In this document: one piece after another, positions 25,041 to 37,400 of the stretch
Position numbering within the stretch: position 1 is the stretch's first letter
Layout of the letters: each line of letters begins with the position of its first letter
Source: Eunapius fragilis
Lineage: Eukaryota > Porifera > Demospongiae > Spongillida > Spongillidae
Assembly: GCA_963681505.1 (NCBI GenBank)
Contig: OY811981.1
Span: 7,305,416 to 7,369,415, forward strand
DNA: 64,000 bases
Reading direction: 5' to 3'
Notes under the pieces: model-generated
Told to the model about the DNA's origin: nothing
What the model saw: the letters and a program-made list of their open reading frames with translations, nothing else
The model's database searches: none
Translations under genes and position numbers: made by a program

Positions 25041-25251
25041 TTCCTATATTGGTTACAACTGCATTTCAAGCTGCTGATACCAATCAGACTCCCATCGTAA
25101 TTTCACTTTCAATGGCCACAATGATTAATGATATCACAGAACTTCCATTAGCTACAACTAATCCTTCCATTCCACTCATCATAACTGTCCCAATTGTTCT
25201 TGCAATTTTGGTTGTGCTCTTCAGTATCCTGGTGTGTACTGCTGTGATCAT
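25041..25251 (+). CDS. Possible exon of a single-pass membrane protein
   Basis: Open exon between an acceptor (ttctgtatttcaataatag) and a gtaggt donor. It encodes a Thr/Ser/Asn-rich stalk (ADTNQTPIVISLSMATM) followed by a convincing transmembrane helix (IITVPIVLAILVVLFSILVC). No upstream ectodomain exon is recognisable: a minisatellite lies directly before it. Downstream, short conserved open blocks near 26535-26630 and 26690-26750 could be cytoplasmic-tail exons. The paralogue at 3291 is frameshifted. I do not recognise a family, and the exon may be a remnant. Confidence 0.35.
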
Positions 25252-25959
25252 GTAGGTAAAAAATGGACTATTTTTTGAAAATGTCACATGCTCTAAATTT
25301 TCTGTCCTGACCTGATACAAGCTTTAAAGCACATAACTTCAACCAACTAGAGAGTACACCTGAATCCAGCAGGTACAATTGTAGAGCAGTACAATTTTGT
25401 TAATCAGCTTGATGCCAAACTTTAAAGTATTGAGTTTTCGATGGACAACTGTGGAGCATATTGCTGCATCAAGAGTGACAAAGATAATTCAGAAGGTTTG
25501 TACATGAAGTATGAATGAAACAATTTAATCTTTTTGTATTTGTAGTGGAGTAGTTGCAATTATTTTGTTATTTCTTTAGCTGAGAATGTAATCTCCTGAG
25601 ACTTTAGAACAGCTGCATATTAATGTGCCACATCTTGACAGTCACAAATGGGATTGGCAGCTTATATATGTCCAGGAGAAAGTTTGCTCAATCGATTCAT
25701 GTAGACATGTATTTAATAACTTTCTCAAAGGCTTTAATATAATCTTCTACCCATATTTTTTACTGCACAGTAAGAAAACATTCCTTCATGGTGATATTTT
25801 TCTTGCATCTTCACACAGCTCCTTGGTCTGCTGGCAATTAGTTTCCCCTTTCTCCTGTTTCCTTCAAAACCACTGTACCTTTAACTGAGCAATCATCTCT
25901 CGCAAGCCACTATTTCTACCAGTAGTAATGATCGAAATAACACTAATAATATAATGTGA

Positions 25960-26170
25960 TACTCCACCACTTCTTTATAGTCCACCAGACTACTCTCCCC
26001 CCCCCCCCCCCCCCCCTTAATAATGAATGGTATATTCCATCAGACTACCCACCCCATACTCCACCTGACAACCCTCTCCTTTAATGGTATACTCTACCAG
26101 GCTCCCCTTAATGGTATGCTCTACACCTCCTTTAATGGTGTACACCACCAGACTACCCCTCCCTTAATAA
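25960..26170. repeat. Pyrimidine-rich minisatellite with a 20-nt poly-C tract
   Basis: Paralogue of 4185-4435, with the C run at 25997-26016. Confidence 0.6.
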
Positions 26171-28347
26171 TATAGTCACCCCAGCCAAATTGTGTGATCT
26201 TCATCCCAATAATAACATTTCAGGTGATTCTTATATGGAATCACTCAATTTATAAGATGGGCTTACATGTATGGTTTCATTTACCACAGTACCAATTTCT
26301 TTATTTACGATGCACATATAGAGAAGCATGCATCAGGCAGCACATGATATGAGGAGCTCTTGATTTCAAGAATTGATGGTATGTGACAAGAAGTAAGGAT
26401 ATCAAACAATAGGTGATTGATGTAGTAAGGAGATGGAGTAGAAAATTGTGTTAAATTGGAAGTGGGAGAGAGTTGATTACTCTATGCATTTGTACTATGC
26501 ATGGATACGCTCATAATCTATATGGCTGTACACAGTGGAAATGAATGGCTGCCCTCACTATGATAATAGCCATTCAGTCCATGAATCACCTCTAACTGCT
26601 ACAATCCACCTGAGTGATTACAGCATGGATTTTTTTTTTTTTATCTCAGTAGAGTCTAATTCCTATGGTTCCCTTACTATATACACAGGTCAGATCAAGT
26701 GTGCATATGAACCTCACCTTTCTAAGACCGTCAATATAAGGTATTCAAAGTGTAGCATCCATGACAATGCATGCAGCCGATAGTTGTCCACAGACCAAGA
26801 AGGAAACCATATTTTTCTTAGTGATGCCCACTCAATGATGGTAGACTAAATAATATCCTGTTTTCCAACATTTATCTTCCACTCTAAATGTTGCTGATTT
26901 ATACACTAGATTTGTCACAGACATGTAAATAACCTGGTCATTTTTATTACACATTTTATTTCATTCTGTCCTCTTATCTCCATATTTGCACATACTTACT
27001 CAACAATTTTCATGCAAAGACATGATAGAGCATATGTACAATGTACGAAATGTGAGACAATCAGCTCTCAATGAATATTCGTGGGAGCATTACATGTTAT
27101 AAATGTAGTGTGTATCATTATTTGCAAATATACGTGTTGTACATGTATAAATTCATCAGAGTCTAGTAAATCTAATATCCATTTACATGTGATCCTCCTC
27201 CCCCTGAGTGTGGTGTGAGCCCTGAGTGTGGTGCAGTAACTGAGAAACCTAAAGAAGAACATTGAGTGCAAGAGAGGCTTGGGGCCACCTGAAGGCCACA
27301 TGCCTGTCTTCCCCCAGTTCAAGCATGGCCAGTTTAAAAACTTATGTATTCATAGGGTTAACTAAGAGGCCCATATGAATTTTTTTTTTAAATCCCTATA
27401 ATCTACCCAGGGTTGCCCGCCTCGTGGGTTCCGCCGGCCTATAAATCAATGCCTATAAGCTATAGTATAACACATTTGAGCCGGCAAAATTATCTCCACG
27501 TACAGTGTTTATGCGTGTAGCTTCCTGGCATGCAATAATGAGGGACTGAAATCATTGGATAATGGCACCAAGGGTATAAAATGCAGTATAATAATTGGCC
27601 CCTTCTCTTCATGAATGTTGGAATGTTACAAATATTCGGCTGTTTAGTTGGCCAACTCACGGTCATTCAGCAAATGCGCCTGTATTACGGTCTTAAATTT
27701 CTGCTTGTTGCATACATTTTATCTCAACTCGCAGTTGCCAGTTAGATACGAAATAAACAGGCGCACTGGATTTAGAATAGTTTTACACATACATCTGGGG
27801 ACCAGGCTGATTGTTCAGCACTTGGTCAACTTTGCTTCGCTCCTTTTCATTCATATTATATTAACTACTTACTGGAGATTGCATGCAGCGCCGTAATATG
27901 TGTACGGAAACCTAAATTGGAAGAAACCCCCAAAACAGGTGGTTTTTGCAAATACTTGGATCACCTGAATGGTCTTAAAACTAGTTCAGTACAAATCCTA
28001 GGGAGAGACGAAAAAACAGAATGGGAGATTTTGAGATAGGAGCAACGGGGCATAGATTAGAGGGGAAAGGGGAGGGATTAGTCGTGAGTAGAACAGTTGT
28101 ACAACATATTTTATCACGCACAAAAAAAAAATCACACATATAGTCTCGCATGGTCTATTCCCTTCGCGCGCGATCGATTGCACACGCACTGATAATCAAT
28201 AGCTGTGGTAACTTTTTCGACAATTCTGCCAGTCCTTTTTCCCCGTACATTTATATGCGTATATCCAGCCGGTAACTGCCATACGAAAAACAAAATCAAA
28301 ATAATTTATGGTGCTAAGATCGTGATGAATGGACGTGAATATGCATG
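26171..28347. other. Duplicated spacer upstream of LLTP copy C
   Basis: Paralogue of 4436-6562. Only weak open blocks near 26535-26750 are of interest (see the possible membrane-protein exon). The rest shows no coding support. Confidence 0.5.
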
Positions 28348-28355
28348 TATAAAAG
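28348..28355 (+). promoter_or_regulatory. TATA box of LLTP copy C
   Basis: TATAAAAG, 36 bp before the copy C start codon, in the block shared with copies B and D. Confidence 0.6.
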
Positions 28356-28391
28356 GGCTGAACTTATACTGAAATCCGTATTAAAATTTGA

Positions 28392-28478
28392 ATGGAGCTG
28401 CGTGGATTGGTTGTCGGATTATTGCTAATCCACTCGGTAGTGGCAAAACAGCGATACATCCCTACAGCTGTATGCTCG
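28392..28478 (+). CDS. LLTP copy C exon 1: signal peptide
   Basis: Encodes MELRGLVVGLLLIHSVVA plus KQRYIPTAVCS, then a gtacgt donor in phase 0, as in copies B and D. Pairing with the acceptor at 35950 follows the copy B model. Confidence 0.72.
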
Positions 28479-31400
28479 GTACGTGTAGAAGTGTGAATAA
28501 GCTGTTATGCATAATGATTGTATGCACGATGTACAAAGGTAGTAGTCTATATAGCTGCACGCATAGAACCAGTAAAACTATGTTCATGATGTATGTAAAG
28601 TGTAAAGCGCGCAAGGAAACTGAAGTTTTTCCCCACCCAAATCCTCGCCTGCTGCATGGTGCTATCGTGGTCAAAATAACGTTTCCGTAAGACGCATGCA
28701 GGTCCTCCGATGTCATAAACTGCATGAGGCCATTTTCTTATATGCAGTGATATAATACACGGACTTCACCTAATGCCGTCCTAATAATAAAGGGCATTGC
28801 CACAGAAAACCGGGTGCACTCTATCCTAATTACCATCGCTTGTTCGTAAGCTATTAGCGAATTCGAAACCCAAGTAGCGCGGAGTAACAGTTATAATTTT
28901 AAATTTAGATGTATTATTGCAATGATATAATAATATACATAATAATTAACGATATTGCACCATATCATTCGTTGCAAAAATGAACACGCCTTCTGATTAT
29001 ACATGTATAATTATAAAACGCGATAATACAGGATAACATAATAAAATAAGTAAGTAACTACAGGCCCGTAGCCATAGAGGGTGCATTAAGTGCATTTGCA
29101 CCCCCCCCCCCCCCCCCCCCCCCGCCTGCCGCTAGGTCCGCTCTATTCGGTCCAATGAATATAATTACACTAGTAAATCGCCTTACACAGTCAAGTTTGT
29201 ACATATGCTGTCCAGGAAACAAATTACATTGTAATTTAACACGTTTACACTGTCAACACGTGATTTTCACGTTTGAATTGTAACTTGTTTAATACTGAGG
29301 AGCCAGGCCACTTCAGATCAGTCAGGTTCGAACCAAGCAATGACTATATTGGTATTATTGGCGGCATGCATGGTTATTACGTGTATATCGGTCCGTCCAT
29401 GGGGTCTGCGACTCGCACAAGTGAAATTAAATAAAGCCTGCTGTACGACGGGCAATGGAGAAGTTCCTGCCAGCAAAAAAAAAAAAAAAAGGCTGTGCCG
29501 AAACTAGCACCTAAGTCCTAGATAGTTTAGAGATATCTGTATGATTCCACATCATGCAGTGTGCATGTACATGTATAAAACTGGCGATCAGCAAACATAT
29601 ATATCAATCCAGCACAGCGTTCCTCTGTGAATTAAGTTGAATGTAAGGAGCAGAAGGATGTTTCTGAGTCGATGGAGGTTACTGAGTTACAAATTGATCA
29701 GTTCGAATTCTCTGCAGGGTTGTATAATAGTTCGATATAGCAGTATATAAATTTGCCAAAAGATTTTGGGATAATTAATGATGTGTCCATGCACTGCATG
29801 TTTCATTGCTGCATTTCAAGGGCTAACATCGACCGAAAGATGCTTCCTATAAAACTCGTAGTTAATGGTGCATTGTCAAATGTGGATCTACCGGCATGGT
29901 TAATTCATCCATTTAAATATAGTAACCAGTCTATACAATTAAAGTTAGCTAAGAACGCATTTTTTTATAAACTTGGCGACCTTATCTAGTTTGTAACGTT
30001 CTTTCCATGCAGTTCCAATTGTCGCCCGTTATTGCCCGTTCTTTCAGTTCCGCATAACATGTTGCCTGTTGTTTCAGTTCTACGTAACATGTTGCCTGCA
30101 TGTTGTTTCAGACATGCAGTTCCACGTAAACATGTTGCTTGCATGTTGTTTAAGTTCCGCATTGTTGCATGTTGCATAAACAACACAACATTACGCGCAT
30201 ATGCGTTGTGGAAGTTCCCTATCGGATGCTAATTGGATGCATGGGTCGCTATGATCTTAGGTAGGCACTGCGGAATTTTTTTAAAAATGCTCAAAAGATT
30301 ATAATATTATTATCGTTAGAAAGAGCAAAAAAAGTTGCGTTTAACAGTACTTTATGCGTCACCGTAGCATATTTAGCACCGGAGATATGTAGCGCCAAAG
30401 TGACAACTTTTTTTGTACAGCGGTCAATGCGTAATCGCAATAAAAACTGTGACGGTTGAGGAACAATAAAGCATAACCTTGCCATTCCGTAAGATATTAA
30501 TTCCAAACATTGCATATAAGTGGTTCTGACTTTGTTAAGACTTTTAGAAGGGTTTTAACTAAAATTCATTACATGTATATTTTCAAATTGTGAACAAAAA
30601 ACTGACTAGCATGCATACACTTGAGCACAATATCATTTAGCATAGAAGAATATTATTTTCATTGGCCACAAACACTAAATCACCAATAAATAGTCCACGA
30701 GCATGTCAATGACCATCAATTCCTTATTCTTCAGATTCATCATCATTCAATATTTCATTTTTAGTTTTGGTAACTTGCTTTATGGGTTATCTGCCCATCG
30801 TATAGTACGGTGGTGAATTTACATGCACCTTGCAGAGAAGTTAAATTAGTAAATACTCTGGAAATGAAGGTTTGCTGCTCCTGTGGAATTGTCATAGTAT
30901 ACATGTATATTTTTTGCAAGATGTATAGTCATCTTATGAGGTTATAATGTCTCAGTATAACTCTTAGATTCTAACATTCACAGCTACACTTGAAAACCAT
31001 AGTAGAACGTATTTTAATGGTGGCATACTATGTATAAAGGCCCTCACCTGGCTGACTATTGTACTCGTTGCAGTACAAGTGCAGCTATGGCTAGCTGTTC
31101 GGTTGACATCAACATTGTTGATTATATATGCATGTATATAATTATATTATATTGCTGCAATCTATGTCGTAAGCGTCAGCTGAAATTCTGATTCGTTTAA
31201 CGAGTTCTGCAAGCACCATGCTTTTGCCTCCTCTCTGAGATCTTCCACTAATAGACCCGTCATATCACGCGCTTTCGGATTAGGCTCGTGGCTATTGTTC
31301 CAGAATGGTCCCTCTGGGATGTCAAGCTGCATTGGTTCTGATTTCTGAAAAGAACCCGTGGCGTTTGACGCGGATAACTGGCTATCTGTAGTACGCACAC

Positions 31401-34400
31401 CCTCAGTGACGTCACGTAATCAAATACATTTACTGAAGAATCCTAACATTAAATACAATTTCTTAAATTAGAAGCTTTTCTGCCTTTATAGCAATGTTTA
31501 GTATGGTTAACAAATGTCCAATAAATTATTAAAAATTATATGGTTACTTTAGGGACCTCTGAATAATATGACATGATTTTCATCTCTTAAGTCGAATTAA
31601 TTCGGCCGTAATGATGCTAAGCAGCACTCATATCAAAAACCTTATAAAAGCAATCCTAACTTCACAACGAATTGGAGTTAAGAGTTCAAACATTCCATAT
31701 ATATAGCTACTATAATGAGCTATCTGGCAAAACAAAAAGGAGCTCTTAATGTCTAATGTCCTGGGCGTGCTCCGCGGTGCACGTTTGTACACCGCGGGGT
31801 ACACAAAACAAAGTTTTTTGCATTCTGCCGTTTCAGCATTCTAGTGAAGTTTGACTGTTACGCCACGTTGTATAAGTCCTTATCTGCTTGGGCCGAAGCA
31901 TTGAAGGCCTAATACCGTTCGCTGCTCTTACAGCAACTTGTCACAGCGGAGGTACGCGAAACTTCCGGTACGTACGTTATTATTATTTTTCAATTACCGC
32001 GTACACTTGCCGTACAGTGTACCTCCGCTGTGGCGACTTGTTGTATTAGCAGCGAAAGGTACTAGGCCTTCAAAGCTTCAGCCCAAACTAATAAGGACTT
32101 ATACAACATGGCATAACAGTCAAACTTCACTAGAATGCTGAAACGGCGGAATGCAAAAAACTTAGTTTTGCGTACCCCGCGGTGTACAAACGTGCACCGC
32201 GGAGCACGCCCAGGACATTAGACATTAAGTCGAACTATTTGTTGAGTTGTAAGCCAAAAACCTTAACCTGAAGATACCTTTATGTTTTGACCCTGAAAAT
32301 TCAGTGTCAGATAGGAATTCCGACATTTTTAGTGATCCAAACCCAAAAGTTATGATCTAAGTTATAAAAAATGATGTTTCTGTAGATCCTGGTGTATAGT
32401 GCCATTTGATGTATCGGTCCAAAGATGTTCAGTAACTGGCGCATCGTAGAAGGTACCCTGCGCTTCGTCAAATCTTTATGAAACTTCGTAGAAAGATAGA
32501 AGGATGAATTATCTAGAGGGGAGAATACCTACCGTGGAGGGGACGCAGCGTTTAGGAGTCGAAAATCGTGGCCAGAAAACTATATTCGATTTGAACAACA
32601 CTTAATAAATACGGTGCGTGTTTTAAAACTTAAAAACTAGTCTGGTCTATTGCTCACGCATTCGGCAGTCGTTCTTAATGCATAGTAAGCCACAACGAAG
32701 CACAATGAAGCTACCAGATCGTTTTTACCAAATGGTGTCAATAAATATTTTTAAAATTGCAAACAGAAAAATTTTCTTCTGACGTCTAGGATTTTACGGT
32801 CCAAAATCAAGGATTCCGCAGTGCCTATCTTAGGGCCGCCAAATATCTATTGCAGGCACCGGCTGATAGTTGATAATGGAAAGTGATTGTGATTAAATTA
32901 ATTAACTCGCAAAGTTCTAGCTTACACAGCACTCCCCCATAACCCTTGGCTGGTGGACGCAAGGGTACTTGGACCCTGCATGCATTGGTAACCTCCCCCC
33001 CCCCCCCCTCACCCCACCCCCACCATATTTCTGGCTGGATCCGCCAATATCAGGCATAAAAGGGGGCAGTATATTAACGAACCATTTCGGGCGTGGAAAT
33101 AAAGGTGACCTAGACTGGCTATAACCTGGCATTGTTACATATTCATTATGAATCAAAAGGTTGTCGATAGTTGGGCGATATATACCCATCTTAATTCCCT
33201 TTAATTGCACCTTTCATTGTTAGCTAGAGTTGCATTTATACTGGTGTAGAGGAACGTAGGAACGGCTTGCGCAATAAATAACTGGGTTGACACTTATCAC
33301 CATCCGAAACTCATTTACAGACGCAAAACTGAATGCGAGTCTAGCAACAAGCATGCACAAATATGCCCGCAGTATGTTCTAGCAAAAGCATGCCCAAGCA
33401 TGACATAATTAACACTTGGCTTTGCATATCAGGCATCCTTGACAACTGGCCATAAAGGTCCAGGTAAGGTGGGATTTGCACCCCCCCTAGCTAAATGTCT
33501 GGCTACGGGCCTGAACTACCTAATCTAAACAGTCTACATATCCGAGGCAAAGCATCTAGACAGCATAGCAGTGGCATTTGTTCTAACTAGGTTAAGATTT
33601 AGGCTGCCATACAGGCTATTGAGGACAGCTGCTGGCCTGCTGCCTTTGCCTTGTTGGAACTGGTTGCTAGGCGAGAGGCCATGGCTTCAGCACCCCAAGC
33701 CCTATTAGCTTCAACAACCATGGGGACACAGACCCACCCAAGTTCCCTGCACTTTCCATCATTTGCCTCATGCTTTCTCAGCTCTGTAGCTCTGGCGGCC
33801 CCCCCCCCCCCCCCCCCCCAAAACAAAAAGGTCCGTCCCGTGTTTAAACGAGCGCATCGACATAATCATGAACGCAGCTGCGTGAGCTGCGTGCCATACT
33901 TTAAACTCATGCAGTTCTTTCGTGAAATGTTTAAACAAGTACGCGGAAGTTTTAACGATTACGTCGATATACGTTTGTTAAACACGGGCCATTTTTTTTT
34001 TCTGTGGGGTGGATGGGGAGGAGGATATATCGCGGTACTCTTAAGTATTCGTCAGGTTGGAATTTCCACTAAGTAGAAAACAAAACACTAACTCTACTTC
34101 CATTGTTTGGTCGCATTTCAAGGTGTACAGAGTCTATATCTCTCATATAAAAGAACTCTAGCTGCTCAAAGCTAAAAAGCCCCCACTTGAACAGTATTTT
34201 ACAATGAAGGTTCCCCCATTATCTCTGTCATGCACCACTCATATTTTACGTCATCTGTTGATCACAACTCCGTGCATGAGTTGACTTGCAACCTTATACA
34301 TGTAAGTACATGTACATTTTTGGTAACGACAAAGTGAGTTTCTCATTCTCGTGCACAACTGACCATGCTAAAGAACTCAATTATTCGCATGACTTCTCTA

Positions 34401-37400
34401 ATGCATCATGTATATGTACACCCCCTTCACCTCCATAAAAAAGGTTGGTAGTATATGTAATGGTGGAACACTAGACACAGAAATATGCTTGGGCCTTTAT
34501 CTCTATATGTGATCGGGCATGCAGTTTACATTTATGTACATCATTACATGTATAGATAATAGCACTTCCAATACTGCCAATGCCACACAAGCAGAGTCAG
34601 TAATCCTTCCTAACTGAAATCAGTCAAAGCTGTGCATCTATATATGATCTCTAATAACACAATGCATGTAATTGCTGGCGCATGCATTGGTGTAACAATC
34701 TACTCCCCCCTATGTGGGCAGATCCCGGCCTGTCAGGTGAGAGTCTGGCCGGCCAGGCCAAGTGGACAGTCTGGCCTGGCATGCAGGCCGACCTGTCAGG
34801 CCGGGCTGGCCTTCGGCAACCCTGGGTCACAGATAGGTCAAAGGCCGCTGGCTTGCCCACAGACCAGTTGGGTACCAGGATGTCAGCTGGGCGGGAGTGG
34901 CTATGGTCAAGGGTGAGGTTGCATCCTGCCTCCACCTTAACACTCAAGTGGGCCCTGCGACAGGCCTTCGCTAGGGTGTCTCGGAGTTTATTGTGACGAG
35001 AGACAACATCACCACCCCGCTTGCAGGTGAGAGTGTGATGGCCTAGGCCTAGGGGATCGAGTACACTCCCTGGACACAGAGCACACATAGCACCACTGGA
35101 GGTGTCAAGGCCCAGCCACCACTTGATGGCTTCCTGAAATTCTGACGGCTCCAGATGGAGGCCAAGCCCCTCAGAGAGAATAACTGAGATCCATGAGGCA
35201 GCATGTGGGGAGGAGACTGAAAGCAGGCGAGCTCTATCTGCGGGGGAGGAGTTCCCTAAGAGCAGATTGAAAAGGTGGTTGTCCACTTTTGTGGATAGCA
35301 TCTTTTGGTGGAAGGGTGATGTCAACACATTCTGTATTTAGAGCCATAAATCTACCCCCCCCCCCCCCCCCCCCCGAATACTCATTATAGCTGAACTAAG
35401 TAGGGAGAAGCATCTGTGCCAGTGAATGGACTGACAATAGGGCTTATCATATTTCTCGTAAAGGAGTGAGGCTAGTCTCTTATAGACGATGGTAGCAGGG
35501 AGCCGTGTTCGATTTCTCGAACTCACTCGGCATTTTACGATAGCACTTAGGTAGCAAAGTCTCTGATAGATGCTTGCATATTAGCCTTTGATTTAATTAG
35601 CTACGTATATAATTAAAAATAATATACTTTCCTTATTGATAATCATAATGATAATATAAATATCTGAACGTATTATTATAACCTACAGCATCAATACATC
35701 TAGAAGTCCATTTAAAGCAGATTCATACTACTATAATTATGCTTAAATATATACACTTATTATTATATTATTTTTAATCCATTGAATCACTAGTTGATTA
35801 TGCATTTATGGTTTTCTTTACAATGGTTTTGCATAAATGCGATACACCCAGTGCAATTACAATCTGCGGGGTATGTGATCACATTAATGTGCATAAAGTG
35901 TATGGCCGTCATTCTACGCAATACGTCTAATGTTGAACGACACACTATAGAATAAGGAAAAGTGTTACTACAAATATGCAAGTACACAAATCAGCAAGAT
36001 CAGTGGAGTATTTTCAGTATTTGAAGTCGCTGCTAAGGTTGAAATATCTTGTAAAACTGGTGAGTATCTGATATGATATGTTCCAGTACCACGTTTATAT
36101 GATCACATTGGCATCATTAGTTGGACTCTACAATGTTCAAGAAGCTACTCAATTCTGTATGACCATAAAAGACCCAGTAATAAGAAAACAAGAGTTATCT
36201 GAAAGGTAGGTAGCTGCATGTAAAAACAATGCATGGGTGCACTTAATTAGAACAGTTTAAAAATGATGAATATGTTGATATATATTGAAATGCTAATTTC
36301 TATAATTTTACAATCTAAATCACCATCATGAATCTTAGCACATAGCTATTATGATCTATTTCTCATCAATCCTACAGCCATGTGCATTGCGCCCTAATGT
36401 ATGTGTATACAATACTCTTTGAAATAACTTCTATAAGCATGTCAGCTGTTAATAAAGTAAATTAACTTCGCAGTCAGAGAAAGAACGTCCTTAAAATCCA
36501 TTAAATACTAGCACTAGAAAGTTACATTTATAACAATTATCACTGTTGCCACAAGGTTAGCTAGAATAATGTCATGACATACCTGGCTCCCGTCCCAAAC
36601 CCCACCCCCTAATGTCCCCCTGGACCACTAGTTGCGGCGCCGTGGGTGGTCCAGGGGGATCACCTTAGATTCAATCTATGGCACCCAAAAAGGTTCAGAG
36701 AGACTACCTATGGCACCATTGAGCTTAAAATCTATCCCTAGTACTAGTGATCCAGAACAGAATGCCACGGCAAATTCATGGCTGCATGAGGCACTGTACT
36801 AAAACATGTTTATAGTGTAGAGAAAGCCTATATAAGCCACCATGGCATGTTATGCACCTTAGATTACGTAGATAGTTTAAAATGTGATTCGTTTCTGTTT
36901 TAGTTACGATCACTTGAATTGTTACGTTAGGAACATGAAAGCACAGCGTGAATTACTTCTTTAGAAACACAAAGTCGTACGGAGGAAATGTGCTTGATCG
37001 GTGTGAATTTTGACATCGTGAGGAAAATAATCACGCCGAATAGCAATCAGTTGCAATTTTTTGTCAGGTAGAGGTCAACTGTATGTATACCTATCGATTT
37101 TAGCATGGAAGATGTCCTACAATCAGCAAGTGATTCCCTCAGTGGACCATTTTGCTTTGTTCAAACAAGTGAAGGCAAAATAACATCCGTTCAGCACGAC
37201 CCTGCAGAGACAATAGCAGTTGTGAATTTCAAAAAGGCTATAGCAGCAGCCTTTCAAGCCAATTTTAAAATAACAGCGGAAGAGGTGGAGGAAGATACCC
37301 AATCACGACATGTGTCCTATTACAGGTAAGATTAGTGTACGCAATGGTTGAAATATGAACGATTTATTCAACAGGTATGAATCAAAGTCTCATGACCACC

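Noticed and set aside
34632-34996. + strand GC-rich frames opposite the LINE fragment
   Set aside because: Antisense shadows of the retrotransposon frame and its palindromic repeats.
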